From Blastococcus saxobsidens DD2 (lineage in GTDB: Bacteria > Actinomycetota > Actinomycetes > Mycobacteriales > Geodermatophilaceae): DNA of 64,000 nt. Both the position numbers and the translations under genes were made by a program. Below are positions 28,245 through 37,201 of the stretch, piece by piece. The number at the start of each line of letters is the position of its first letter. The stretch's first letter is position 1. The stretch lies in contig NC_016943.1 in NCBI RefSeq assembly GCF_000284015.1, positions 4,567,541-4,631,540 of the forward strand. Direction: 5' to 3'. The notes under the pieces were generated by a model. That model saw only the letters and a program-made list of their open reading frames with translations. It searched no databases and was not told the origin of the DNA.

Positions 28245-29752
28245 CGGCCGGCCTCCTCGACGGTGTTGAGGATGCTGACGTCCTCGAACAGCGCCGTCGG
28301 GCAGCCGTGGCTGACCGCCGCGGTCTGGCCGGGCTGGGCCTTGCCGCAGTTGAAGGCACCGCCGAGCACGTAGGTCTGCGGGCCGCCGACCGCCGACATC
28401 GAACCCCAGAAGTCCGTCGTCGTCGCCTGGTAGGCGACGTCGCGCAGCTGGCCGGCCAGCTTCCCGCCCTCGATCCTGTAGAAGCGCTGCCCGGTGAACT
28501 GGAAGTTGTAGCGCTGCATGTCGATCGACCAGCTCTTGTCGCCGACGACGTAGATGCCGCGCTCGACCCCGGCGATGATCGCTTGCGTCGAGGGGCCGTC
28601 GGGCGCGGGCTGCAGCGACACGTTGGCCATCCGCTGCACCGGCACGTGCCCCGGCGAGTCGGCGTAGGCGCAGCCGTTCGAGCGGTCCATGCCCTGCCGC
28701 CGGGCCATGTTCCGGTCGACCTGGTAGCCGACCAGGACGCCGTCCCGGACGATGTCCCACTGCTGGCCGGCGACGCCCTCGTCGTCCCAGCCGACGGTGG
28801 CCAGTCCGTGCAGGGCGGTGCGGTCGCCCGTCACGTCCATCAGCGCGGAGCCGTACTGCAGGCTGCCGAGGAGGTCGGGCGTCGCGAACGAGGTGCCCGC
28901 GTAGGCGGCCTCGTAGCCCAGCGCCCGGTCCAGCTCGGTGGCGTGGCCGATCGACTCGTGAATGGTCAGCCAGAGGTTCGACGGGTCGACGACCAGGTCG
29001 TAGCGGCCCGACTGCACCGAGGGCGCCGTGGTCTTCTCGCGCAGCAGGTCGGGGAGTTCGGCCAGCTCGGCCCGCCAGTCCCAGCCGGTGCCGGTGAGGT
29101 ACTCCCAGCCGCGGCCGGCCGGGGGGGCGAGGGTGCGCATGCTCTCGAACGAGCCGGTGGCGCGGTCGACGGCGAGCGCGGTGACGTCGGGGTTGATCCG
29201 CACCCGCTGCTGGCGGGTGCGCGTCCCGGCCGTGTCGGCGTAGTACTTCTGCTCCTTGACCAGCAGGCAGGTGGCCTGCACGTGCTCGACGCCGTCGGCG
29301 GACAGCAGCTGCTCGGAGAACTCGGTGAGCAGCGCCGACTTCTCCGCGTCGGGCACCGTGAACGGGTCGACGTCGTAGGCGGAGATCCAGGTGCCGTCGT
29401 AGGCCGGCTCGGGCGCCAGCTCGACCCGGTCCTGGTTGAGCGCGGCGGCCACCCGGGCCACCGCCACGGCCTCCTCGGCCAGCCGCACCGCCTCGGCCGC
29501 GGTGAGGACGACGCCCGCGGCGAACCCCCAGGTGCCCTCGTGCACCACGCGGACGGCGAGACCCAGGTCCTCCCCGTCGGTGAACGACTCGGGCCGGGCG
29601 TCGCGCAGGCTGATCGTCTGGGTGCGGATCCGCTCGACCCGGAGGTCGGCGTGCTCGCAGCCGAGGTCGACCGCGCGGGTCAGCGCGGCGTCGGTGAGCG
29701 CGGACAGCGGCAGCGCGAGGAACGCCTCGTCGATGGCGCGGGGTGCTGGCAC
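28241..29752 (-). CDS. TldD family metalloprotease, catalytic subunit
   Basis: 503 residues. The zinc motif HESIGHATELDRALG near residue 265 fits TldD's HExxxH. The C-terminal block FNCGKAQPGQTAAVSHG is also characteristic. Acts with the TldE-type protein encoded next, with which it overlaps by 4 bp. GTG 29752 gives a normal N-terminus; the open frame upstream to 31168 is an artefact of GC bias. No RiPP precursor adjoins; the mycofactocin precursor is 31 kb away, so a link to it is speculation. Confidence 0.9.
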   Translation of the reverse strand: MPAPRAIDEAFLALPLSALTDAALTRAVDLGCEHADLRVERIRTQTISLRDARPESFTDGEDLGLAVRVVHEGTWGFAAGVVLTAAEAVRLAEEAVAVARVAAALNQDRVELAPEPAYDGTWISAYDVDPFTVPDAEKSALLTEFSEQLLSADGVEHVQATCLLVKEQKYYADTAGTRTRQQRVRINPDVTALAVDRATGSFESMRTLAPPAGRGWEYLTGTGWDWRAELAELPDLLREKTTAPSVQSGRYDLVVDPSNLWLTIHESIGHATELDRALGYEAAYAGTSFATPDLLGSLQYGSALMDVTGDRTALHGLATVGWDDEGVAGQQWDIVRDGVLVGYQVDRNMARRQGMDRSNGCAYADSPGHVPVQRMANVSLQPAPDGPSTQAIIAGVERGIYVVGDKSWSIDMQRYNFQFTGQRFYRIEGGKLAGQLRDVAYQATTTDFWGSMSAVGGPQTYVLGGAFNCGKAQPGQTAAVSHGCPTALFEDVSILNTVEEAGR

Positions 29753-29815
29753 GAACCCCTGTCTACCAGCGGAAGGGGCACGGGTGAGGCGGCACGCCCC
29801 GGGTAAGCGCCTGCC

Positions 29816-30619
29816 ATGGCCGAGCGCGCGGACGACGTGACCATGACCTTCGGCGGCAACGCCACGATGCTGCTGCGCATCGGCGGGTTCACGCTCCTGA
29901 CCGATCCCAATTTCCTGCACCGCGGCCAGCGGGCGCGCCTGGGCTACGGCCTGCGCAGCAAGCGGCTGACCGAGCCCGCGCTGCTGCCGGCCCAGCTGCC
30001 GGCGCTCGACGGGATCCTGCTGTCGCACATGCACGGGGACCACTGGGACCGCGTCGCGACGAAGTCGCTGCCGAAGGAGACGCCGGTCGTCACCACCCCG
30101 GAGGCGGCGACGTGCCTCTCCGACCGCGGGTTCACCGGCACCGCCGACCTGCAGGCCTGGCAGACCCACGTCTTCTCCCGCGACCGCGAGGCGCTGCGGG
30201 TGACCTCGGTGCCCGGGGTGCACGGGCCCGGCCCGCTCGCGCGGATCCTCCCCCAGGTGATGGGGAGCGTGCTGGAGCTCGTGCGCGACGACGAGGTGAC
30301 GTGGCGGGGATACATCAGCGGCGACACCCTGTACCGGCCGTTCCTCGGCGAGGTGCTGGAGCGGTGCGGCCCGCTCGACGTCGTCATCCCGCACCTGGGC
30401 GGCACCAAGGCACTGGGGCTGACGGTCACCATGGACGGCCGCCAGGGTGCGGACCTGGTGGAGCTGCTGAAGCCGCCGGTGACCGTGCCGGTGCACTACG
30501 ACGACTACAGCTTGTTCAAGAGCCCACTCGGGGAGTTCGTCGCCGAGGTCGCCCGCCGGGAGCTGCCGGGCACGGTGCGCCCCGCCTACCGCGGCGAGAC
30601 GATCAGCCTGCGCGCCTGA
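29816..30619 (+). CDS. MBL-fold metallo-hydrolase (UlaG/L-ascorbate-lactonase-like)
   Basis: 267 residues, soluble. Begins with MTFGGNATMLLRIGGFTLLTDP, then the metal motif SHMHGDHWD (HxHxDH), a further ligand region SVPGVHGPGP, GYISGDT and the final His in VPVHYDDY. This order is the UlaG-like/MBL subgroup with varied substrates. ATG 29816. Divergent from tldD with a 63-bp gap; 61 bp before the flavin reductase. Confidence 0.85.
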   Translation: MAERADDVTMTFGGNATMLLRIGGFTLLTDPNFLHRGQRARLGYGLRSKRLTEPALLPAQLPALDGILLSHMHGDHWDRVATKSLPKETPVVTTPEAATCLSDRGFTGTADLQAWQTHVFSRDREALRVTSVPGVHGPGPLARILPQVMGSVLELVRDDEVTWRGYISGDTLYRPFLGEVLERCGPLDVVIPHLGGTKALGLTVTMDGRQGADLVELLKPPVTVPVHYDDYSLFKSPLGEFVAEVARRELPGTVRPAYRGETISLRA

Positions 30620-30680
30620 TCCACACCCACCTGGGCGGGGGCATCCCCCGTCGCCGCCGCAGACCCGCAGGAGCCGCCCC

Positions 30681-32120
30681 GTGCCGAAGCCCCCGACGAG
30701 CGAGACCGTCGACCTGCTGGTCGTCGGCGGTGGCACCGCCGGGCTCGTCGGGGCGCACACCGCCGCCACCCTCGGGGCCCGCACGATGCTGGTCGAGCAG
30801 GACCGCACCGGCGGCGACTGCCTGTGGACCGGCTGCGTGCCCTCCAAGGCCGTCCTCGCCGCCGCGACCGCCGCCGCCGACGCCCGCGCGGCCGGTCGCC
30901 TGGGCGTCGACACCGGGAAGGTCACCGTCGACTTCGCCCGGGTGCGCGCCCACGTCGCCGAGGCCATCGCCACCATCCAGCCGCAGGACTCCCCCGAGGC
31001 GCTCACCGCGGCCGGGGTGCGCGTCGTCCTCGGCAGGGCGGCGCTCACCGGGCCCGACACCGCGCTCGTCGACGGGCGGCCGGTCCGCTTCCGCGCCGCG
31101 CTGCTGGCCACCGGTGCCGCCCCGCTGGTGCCACCGATCGAGGGCATCGACACCGTCGATGCGCTCACCAGCGAGACGCTGTGGGATCTCGAGGAGCTCC
31201 CTCGCCGGCTGGTCGTCCTCGGCGGCGGCCCGATCGGCTGCGAGCTGGGTCAGGCCTTCGCCCGCCTGGGGTCGGAGGTCACGGTCGTCGACGGCCTCGA
31301 CCGGGTGCTCGGGCCCGAGGACGCCGACGCCGCCGCCCTGGTCGCGGCGGCGCTGCGCCGCGACGGCGTGCAGCTGCGGCTCGGCGCGGAGGGGACCCGG
31401 GTGGAGCCCGGCCTGCTGCACCTGGACGGCGGCAGCTCGGTGCCCTTCGACCGGCTGCTGGTCGCGGTCGGTCGCCGGCCGCGGACGAGCGACCTCGGCC
31501 TGGCGGCCGCCGGGGTGGAGCTGGACGAGCACGGCGCCGTCGCGGTCGACGGCTCGCTGCGCACCAGCAACCCGCGGGTGTGGGCCGCCGGTGACGTCAC
31601 CGGCACGCCCTTCTTCACCCACCTGTCCGGGATGCACGGCAGCATCGCGGCGGGCAACGCCGTCCTCGGGCTGCGCCGCACCGTCGATCCGGTGGTCCCC
31701 CGCGTCACCTACACCTCCCCCGAGGTGGCCTCGGTGGGCGTGAGCCCGGCCGAGGCCCGGGAGCGGGGGCTCACCGTCCGCCGCGTCGAGCACGCCACGG
31801 TCGACCGCGCCGTCGCGGAGGGTGGAACGGACGGGTTCACCTCCCTGGTCGTCGACGGTCGCCGGCTCGTCGGCGGCGTCGTCGTCGGCCCGCGCGCGGG
31901 CGAGACGCTCGGGGAGCTGACCCTGGCGATCCGCAAGGGGCTCACCACCTCCGACCTCGCCGGGACCACCCACGCCTATCCGACCTACAACGACGCGCTG
32001 GTCGACGCCGCAGTCGAGGACCTCCGCGCCCGGCTGGCCGACCCCCTGATCAGCGGCGCGCTGAGAGCCGCGGTGTGGGTGCGCGGGCGTCTGCGGGGCA
32101 CTCAGCGCAGCGAGCGGTAG
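30681..32120 (+). CDS. FAD-dependent disulfide reductase (dihydrolipoamide dehydrogenase / mercuric reductase-like)
   Basis: 479 residues, class I pyridine nucleotide-disulfide reductase. FAD fold VVGGGTAGLVGAHTA near residue 14, redox-active CxxxxC in GGDCLWTGCVPSK near residue 46, NAD(P) fold VLGGGPIGCELGQAFARLG, AAGDVTGTPFFTHL, and a C-terminal dimer domain with TTHAYPTYND. The usual His-x4-Glu of lipoamide dehydrogenase is HAYPTYND here, as in mercuric-reductase-like oxidases of unknown substrate. GTG 30681. Its 3' end overlaps the convergent CDP-alcohol transferase by 19 bp. Confidence 0.85.
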   Translation: MPKPPTSETVDLLVVGGGTAGLVGAHTAATLGARTMLVEQDRTGGDCLWTGCVPSKAVLAAATAAADARAAGRLGVDTGKVTVDFARVRAHVAEAIATIQPQDSPEALTAAGVRVVLGRAALTGPDTALVDGRPVRFRAALLATGAAPLVPPIEGIDTVDALTSETLWDLEELPRRLVVLGGGPIGCELGQAFARLGSEVTVVDGLDRVLGPEDADAAALVAAALRRDGVQLRLGAEGTRVEPGLLHLDGGSSVPFDRLLVAVGRRPRTSDLGLAAAGVELDEHGAVAVDGSLRTSNPRVWAAGDVTGTPFFTHLSGMHGSIAAGNAVLGLRRTVDPVVPRVTYTSPEVASVGVSPAEARERGLTVRRVEHATVDRAVAEGGTDGFTSLVVDGRRLVGGVVVGPRAGETLGELTLAIRKGLTTSDLAGTTHAYPTYNDALVDAAVEDLRARLADPLISGALRAAVWVRGRLRGTQRSER

Positions 32121-32728
32121 CCGATCCACATCCGGTGCGCGGCGCTGATCGCCACCACGACCGCCCAGACCCATGCCACCTGCCAGGCGATCGCGGGCAG
32201 CAGCAGCCACAGCGCGTGGACGGCGATCGTCTCGGTGCCCTCGGCCAGCCCACCGAGGAACGACAGCGACCGGCCGTCGTCGAGCTGCCGGCCGGCGCGC
32301 TCGGCGATGGAGGAGAACGCCAGGAAGGCCGTGCCGTTCACGTAGTAGGCCAGCAGGACGACGGCGAAGGGCTCCCACGGGGCGTCGAAGCCGCGGGTCG
32401 CGCCGATGGCCACGCCGAGCACCGTGCTGCCGTAGACGCAGAAGTCGGCGGTGATGTCGAAGAACCCGCCGCTGCCGGCGCCCCCCGGCGCACCAGCCGC
32501 ATGCCGCCGCCGGGCGAGCGGCCCGTCCAGCCCGTCGGCCAGCCGGGAGACCAGCCACAGCACCAGCGCCGCCGTCCACGCCTGGAGGCCGGCGGCCAGC
32601 GCGCTGCCCAGGCCCAGGACGAGCCCCGCGGCGGTGAGCCGGTCGGGGCTCAGCCACGGCCGGTCGAGCGCGCCCGCGGCGCGCGCCAGGGGCGCGTCGA
32701 GCACGCGCCGCGCCGCAGGATCGAGCAC
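32102..32728 (-). CDS. CDP-alcohol phosphatidyltransferase family protein (YnjF-like)
   Basis: About 208 residues with several membrane segments. The catalytic CDP-alcohol motif is present in extended form: SRLADGLDGPLARRRH (DGxxxxxAR), then after a Gly/Ala insertion GGFFDITADF giving the two last aspartates. Members join a CDP-linked lipid to an alcohol. GTG 32728 is used; GTG 32704 is alternative. It is divergent from the YnjB-like importer gene. In E. coli ynjF, of the same family, also sits beside ynjBCD, so this pairing may be meaningful. Confidence 0.82.
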   Translation of the reverse strand: MLDPAARRVLDAPLARAAGALDRPWLSPDRLTAAGLVLGLGSALAAGLQAWTAALVLWLVSRLADGLDGPLARRRHAAGAPGGAGSGGFFDITADFCVYGSTVLGVAIGATRGFDAPWEPFAVVLLAYYVNGTAFLAFSSIAERAGRQLDDGRSLSFLGGLAEGTETIAVHALWLLLPAIAWQVAWVWAVVVAISAAHRMWIGYRSLR

Positions 32729-32854
32729 GCCACCGTCCCCGGGGTCCGGGCGCCCGCCTGGCGGACGCGATCTAGGTCGGGCACGATCCTGTCGTAGCGA
32801 ACCCGTCGCGGCCACATCCGAAGGCGCCGCTCCGGAGGAGGAGGTCCCCGATTC

Positions 32855-34105
32855 ATGGCCCGACGACGCCCCGCGAACGGACGCGCCCGCTGGGCGGCAG
32901 CGGCGACCTGCGCGCTCGCCCTGGCGCTGACCGCGTGCTCGGCACCGGCGAGCGAGCCGGCGACCGCCGCGGACCGCGACTGGGACGACGTCCTCGCCGA
33001 CGCGGAGGGCCAGACGGTGCGGCTGTGGATGTACGGCGGCGACGACAAGGGCAACGCCTACGTCGACGACGTCCTCGCCCCCGCGGCCGCCGAGCTCGGC
33101 GTGACCCTGGAACGGGTGCCGATCGCCGACACCGCCGACGCGGTCAACCGGGTGCTCTCCGAGCGGCAGGCCGACGTCACCGACGGCGAGGTGGACCTGG
33201 TCTGGATCAACGGGGAGAACTTCGCGACCGGCCAGCAGGCCGGCGCCTGGCTGTGCGGCTGGACGTCGATGCTGCCGAACATGGCCTACGTCGACCCCGA
33301 CGACCCGCTGGTCAGCACCGACTTCGGGCGCGACGTGGAGGGCTGCGAGGCACCGTGGCACAAGGCCCAGTTCGCGCTGGTCTACGACGCGGCACGGGTC
33401 GAGGACCCGCCGGGCAGCGTCGCGGAGCTGCTGACCTGGATCGAGGCGAACCCGGGCCGCTTCACCTACCCCGCTCCGCCGGACTTCACCGGCTCGGTCT
33501 TCGTGCGCCAGGTGCTGTACGAGGTGTCCGGCGGGGTCGACGAGGTGCCGCTGGAGTTCTCGCAGGAGGCGTACGAGGAGCTCACCCCGGAGCTGTTCGA
33601 GACCCTGCAGGAGATCGAGCCCGAGCTCTGGCGCGGCGGTGAGACCTACCCGCAGGACCTCGGCGCGCTCGACCAGCTGTACGCCGACGGCCAGATCGAC
33701 TTCACCATGACCTACGGCCCGGCGACACTGCCCGACCTGGTGGCCGACGGCACCTTCCCGGAGACCACCCGGGTGCTGCTGGTCGAGGACGGCACGATCG
33801 GCAACGTGTCCTTCCTGGCCATCCCGGCGACGTCCGGCAGCCGGGCCGGCGCCATGGCGGTGGCGAACCTGGCGCTCTCCCCCGAGCAGCAGTTCCAGAA
33901 GGCCCGGCCGGAGGTGTGGGGGCAGTACACCGTCCTGGACCCGGACCTGCTCCCCGAGGAGTTCGGGGCCCGCTTCGCCGAGCTGCCGCAGTCGGAGGTC
34001 CTGCCGCCGTACGCCGAGCTGAGCGACGGCGCCGACCCCGAGGTGGAGGCGGAGTGGGTGACCGCCCTGGACGAGGGCTGGCGCCGGCAGATCGCCGCCG
34101 GCTGA
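32855..34105 (+). CDS. ABC transporter substrate-binding lipoprotein, YnjB family
   Basis: 416 residues. Signal sequence with lipobox LTAC, lipidated Cys28. The mature part is a family 1-like binding protein with WMYGGDDKGNAYVDDVLAP, VPIADTADAVNRVLSE, VDLVWINGENF and QFALVYD, all typical of the YnjB group (COG4134). ATG 32855 follows GGAGGAGGAGG. First of four genes (binding protein, two permeases, ATPase) packed with 0-10 bp gaps. Substrate unknown in any organism as far as I know; thiamin was once suggested by annotation only. Confidence 0.85.
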   Translation: MARRRPANGRARWAAAATCALALALTACSAPASEPATAADRDWDDVLADAEGQTVRLWMYGGDDKGNAYVDDVLAPAAAELGVTLERVPIADTADAVNRVLSERQADVTDGEVDLVWINGENFATGQQAGAWLCGWTSMLPNMAYVDPDDPLVSTDFGRDVEGCEAPWHKAQFALVYDAARVEDPPGSVAELLTWIEANPGRFTYPAPPDFTGSVFVRQVLYEVSGGVDEVPLEFSQEAYEELTPELFETLQEIEPELWRGGETYPQDLGALDQLYADGQIDFTMTYGPATLPDLVADGTFPETTRVLLVEDGTIGNVSFLAIPATSGSRAGAMAVANLALSPEQQFQKARPEVWGQYTVLDPDLLPEEFGARFAELPQSEVLPPYAELSDGADPEVEAEWVTALDEGWRRQIAAG

Positions 34106-34115
34106 GCGGCCCCCC

Positions 34116-34976
34116 GTGACGTCGACCGAGCGCCCGACCGGCCCGCGGAGGGGCGCGGTGCTCCTGGTGCTCCCGGCGCTGGTCCCCGTCGTCGCCGTCG
34201 TCGGTGCTGCGCTCGTCTCCGCCGCGCTGCTCAGCCTGGGGCTCGCGCCCCTGGTGGGCGAACCGCGGCTCTCCCTCGACGCCTACCGGGACGCCGCCGG
34301 CGACCTCGGCACCGGCATCGGCCTCTCGCTGGGCATCGCGGCCACCGCCACCCTCGTCGCCACCGTGGTCGGGCTGTGCCTGGCCCTGGCCGCGACCGCC
34401 GCCGTCCGCCGCAGCCGGCTGCTCGGCGCGCTGGCCGCGCTCACCATCCCCATCCCGCACCTGGTCGGGGCGGCCGCGATGGGCCTGCTGCTCGCCGACG
34501 CCGGCTTCCTGTCCCGGCTGCTCGGCGTCGACCCGTCGTCGTGGCCGCCGCTGGTGGGCGGCCCGCTGTGGCTGGCGGTCGTCGCCGAGTACGCCTGGAA
34601 GGAGTCGGCGTTCGTCGCCCTCGTCGTCGCGGGGGTGCTCTCCTCCCGGGCGGCGTCCTACGGGGAGACGGCGGCGCTGCTCGGCGCCGGCCGCTGGGCC
34701 AGGCTGCGGCACGTCACCCTGCCGCTGGCTGCCCCTGCGCTGGGCGGCACGGCCGCGGTCAGCTTCGTGTACACGCTGGGCTCCTACGAGGTGGCCGCGC
34801 TGCTCGGCCGCGCCCATCCGGAGCCGTTGCCGGTGCTGGCCTACCGGCTGTTCACCTCCATCGACCTGGCCGCGCGACCGCAGGCCGCCGCGGTGGCGCT
34901 CACCACGGCGGGGCTGGCCCTGGTCGTCGTCCTCCTCTCGCTGCGCGCGCTGCGGCGGCTGGCGGCCGAGCAGTGA
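34116..34976 (+). CDS. ABC transporter permease, YnjC N-terminal-half type
   Basis: 286 residues, six membrane segments. The BPD permease EAA loop reads AALLGAGRWARLRHVTLPLAAPAL near residue 185. E. coli YnjC is one fused protein of two such halves; here the halves are separate genes. GTG 34116, 10 bp after the binding-protein stop; its stop overlaps the next GTG by 4 bp. Confidence 0.85.
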   Translation: MTSTERPTGPRRGAVLLVLPALVPVVAVVGAALVSAALLSLGLAPLVGEPRLSLDAYRDAAGDLGTGIGLSLGIAATATLVATVVGLCLALAATAAVRRSRLLGALAALTIPIPHLVGAAAMGLLLADAGFLSRLLGVDPSSWPPLVGGPLWLAVVAEYAWKESAFVALVVAGVLSSRAASYGETAALLGAGRWARLRHVTLPLAAPALGGTAAVSFVYTLGSYEVAALLGRAHPEPLPVLAYRLFTSIDLAARPQAAAVALTTAGLALVVVLLSLRALRRLAAEQ

Positions 34977-35761
34977 CGGCTCCACCGGCGGTGCTGGCCG
35001 CCTCCCGGGCCGGGCGCGCGCTGCTGGCGCTGTGGCTGGTGCTGCCGCTGCTCCCGCTGCTGCTGTGGGCCTTCGCCGACCGGTGGACCTTCCCCGCCGT
35101 CCTGCCGCAGGAGTGGGGTACCCGGGGGGCCGAGGAGGCGCTGGCCGCGGGTGCCGGTGGGGCGTTCCTGACCTCGACGCTGCTCGGCGCCGTCGTCGCG
35201 CTGCTGGCCACGCCGCTGGGCGCCATGGCCGGGCGGGCGCTGGCCGCACGGCAGGTGCCCGGCGGCACCGCCGTCCTCGCCGTGCTGCTCTCGCCGCTGG
35301 CGCTCCCCCCGTTCGCCGTGGCGCTCGGCCTGGACGTGCTGCTGCTGCGGCTGGGCATCCCGGCGGCGGCGGGCGTCGTCGTCCTGCTGGTCGTCGCCGC
35401 GCTGCCGTACACGACCCTGACCATGCGGGCGGCCTACGCCGCCCACGACCGGGGCTTCGAGGACGAGGCGCGCGTCCTCGGCGCCACCCGATGGCAGACC
35501 GTGCGCTCGGTGCAGCTGCCGCTGGTCGCCCCGGCGCTGGCGGGGGCTGCCTTCCTCGCGTTCCTGGTCGGCTGGAGCGACTACATCGTCACCGTGCTGG
35601 TCGGCGGTGGGCGGCTGACCACGCTGCCGCTGCTGGTGGCGTCCGCTGCGTCGGCGACCGGGAGCGACGCCCAGGTGGCGACCCTGTCGCTGACCTCGGT
35701 CCTGCCGCCGGTCGCGCTGCTGCTGATCGTCGGCGCACTGGGACGGAGGGGGCGCCGGTGA
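34973..35761 (+). CDS. ABC transporter permease, YnjC C-terminal-half type
   Basis: 262 residues, six membrane segments. EAA loop ARVLGATRWQTVRSVQLPLVAPAL near residue 160, then FLVGWSDYIVTVLVGGGRLTTLPLL, matching the second half of YnjC-like permeases. GTG 34973 overlaps the first permease stop; its own stop overlaps the ATPase GTG by 4 bp. Forms the channel with the other half. Confidence 0.85.
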   Translation: MTAPPAVLAASRAGRALLALWLVLPLLPLLLWAFADRWTFPAVLPQEWGTRGAEEALAAGAGGAFLTSTLLGAVVALLATPLGAMAGRALAARQVPGGTAVLAVLLSPLALPPFAVALGLDVLLLRLGIPAAAGVVVLLVVAALPYTTLTMRAAYAAHDRGFEDEARVLGATRWQTVRSVQLPLVAPALAGAAFLAFLVGWSDYIVTVLVGGGRLTTLPLLVASAASATGSDAQVATLSLTSVLPPVALLLIVGALGRRGRR

Positions 35762-36858
35762 GCGGCGGCGCGCTGCGGCTGACCGGGCTGACCCGGGTGC
35801 ACGGCAAGGGCTCGGTGCCCGCGCTGGCCGACGTCGACCTGGAGGTGCCCGCGGGCTCCTGCGTGGCCGTCCTCGGCCCCTCGGGGTCGGGCAAGAGCAC
35901 GGTGCTGCGGCTCACCGCCGGTCTGGACGAGCCGACCGCGGGCAGCGTCCACCTCGACGGCGTGGACCTGGCCGGCGTCCTGCCCGAGCGCCGGGGGATG
36001 GCGATGGTCTTCCAGCGGCCGCTGCTGTTCCCGCACCTGTCCGTGCGGGACAACGTGGCCTTCGCCGACCGGGTACGCGGGGCGCCGCGGCGGGCGGCGC
36101 GGCGGCGGGCGGAGGAGTTCCTCGAGCTGGTGCAGCTGGGCGGCTACGGCGGCCGGCCGGCGCGGGCGCTGTCGGGCGGGCAGGAGCAGCGGGTGGCCCT
36201 GGCCCGGGCGCTGGCCGCCGAACCTCGGGTCCTGCTGCTCGACGAGCCGTTCAGCGCGCTCGACGCCCGGCTGCGCGAGGAGATGCACGAGCTGCTGGCC
36301 GGCCTGCGCATGCGCCTGGACCCGACGATCCTGCTGGTCACCCACGACCACGCGGAGGCCGCCGCGCTGGCCGACCGCGTCGCGGTGCTCGACGGTGGGC
36401 GGTTGCTGCAGGCCGGGCCGATGCGCGAGCTCTACGCCCGCCCGGCCTCGCTGGCGGTCAGCCGGCTGCTGGGCGGGCGCACGGAGGTCGCGGGCGTGGT
36501 GCGCGACGGGCGGCACGAGTCACCGCTGGGGGCGCTGGACCTCGCTGCGCCGGTGCCGGACGGCCCCGCCGTGCTCGTCGTCCGGCACGAGGCGGTGCGA
36601 GTGACCACCGCCGCCGATCCCGCCGCCGACGCCGTCGGGACCGCGGTCCGGGTGCGCCCGCGCGGGCTGCGCGCCCTGGTCACCGTCGAGGTGACCGGCG
36701 ACGGCCGGACGGCCACGGTGGACGCCGAGCTCGGCCCGGGCGAGGACGTGGCCACGGGCCGCACGGTGGGGTTGCGGCTGCCGGTGGCCGACCGCTGGGT
36801 CGTGCCAGTGGACCACGACGCGCCGGCGCAGCCGGTGCCATCGCCCAGCGACGCCTGA
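35758..36858 (+). CDS. ABC transporter ATP-binding protein, YnjD type with TOBE domain
   Basis: 366 residues. Walker A GPSGSGKST at 40-48, Q-loop MVFQRPLLFPHLSVRDN, signature LSGGQEQRVALARAL, Walker B LLLDEPFSALDAR, switch His in VTHDHAEA. Residues 240-355 form a TOBE-like regulatory tail absent from E. coli YnjD, more like PotA/CysA ATPases. GTG 35758. Last gene of the importer unit. Confidence 0.88.
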   Translation: MSGGALRLTGLTRVHGKGSVPALADVDLEVPAGSCVAVLGPSGSGKSTVLRLTAGLDEPTAGSVHLDGVDLAGVLPERRGMAMVFQRPLLFPHLSVRDNVAFADRVRGAPRRAARRRAEEFLELVQLGGYGGRPARALSGGQEQRVALARALAAEPRVLLLDEPFSALDARLREEMHELLAGLRMRLDPTILLVTHDHAEAAALADRVAVLDGGRLLQAGPMRELYARPASLAVSRLLGGRTEVAGVVRDGRHESPLGALDLAAPVPDGPAVLVVRHEAVRVTTAADPAADAVGTAVRVRPRGLRALVTVEVTGDGRTATVDAELGPGEDVATGRTVGLRLPVADRWVVPVDHDAPAQPVPSPSDA

Positions 36859-36899
36859 CTCCGGGAGCACCTGCGGCGCGCGGCCGGCCAGTCGTCGAC

Positions 36900-36913
36900 T
36901 AATATTCTGGTCT
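36900..36913 (+). promoter_or_regulatory. -10 element for a leaderless antitoxin transcript
   Basis: TAATAT (36900-36905), rare in such GC-rich DNA, ends 8 bases before the ATG of the antitoxin, so the RNA should begin at or near the start codon. No ribosome site is seen, consistent with leaderless translation. Confidence 0.6.
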
Positions 36914-37201
36914 ATGACTACCCTGCCGCTGTCCGAGGTGAAGGCGCGCCTGTCGGAGATCGCCGAAGGCGTAGCGACGACGCATGAGCGTGTCCAGATC
37001 ACCAAGAACGGGCGCGACTACGTGGTGCTCCTTGCCGCCGAGGACCTCGAGTCCATCGAGGCCACCCTCGAGTTGCTCAGCGACCACGATGCTCGGTCGC
37101 GCGTGGCCCGCGCCGAGGAGGACATCGAGCGGGGGAACGTGCTGGACGAGGCCCAGGTGCGCGCGCTGCTCACCGCGCGGCGGTCCGGATCGACTGGGTG
37201 A
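36914..37201 (+). CDS. Phd/YefM family antitoxin
   Basis: 95 residues. The N-terminal PhdYeFM DNA-binding fold is clear: LPLSEVKARLSEIAEGV, then RVQITKNGRDYVVLLAAEDLESIEATLELL. The C-terminal acidic helix (about 60-85) would wrap the toxin. Antitoxin and complex normally repress their own promoter. Stop overlaps the toxin GTG by 4 bp. Codon use has lower GC at third positions than neighbours. Confidence 0.9.
   Translation: MTTLPLSEVKARLSEIAEGVATTHERVQITKNGRDYVVLLAAEDLESIEATLELLSDHDARSRVARAEEDIERGNVLDEAQVRALLTARRSGSTG

Noticed and set aside
30681-32120. Mercury resistance (merA)
   Set aside because: No N-terminal metal-binding domain, no C-terminal vicinal Cys pair and no mer neighbours.
32820-32854. 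TPP riboswitch before the YnjB-like gene
   Set aside because: The short gap lacks the CTGAGA core of TPP aptamers, so a thiamin link is not supported.
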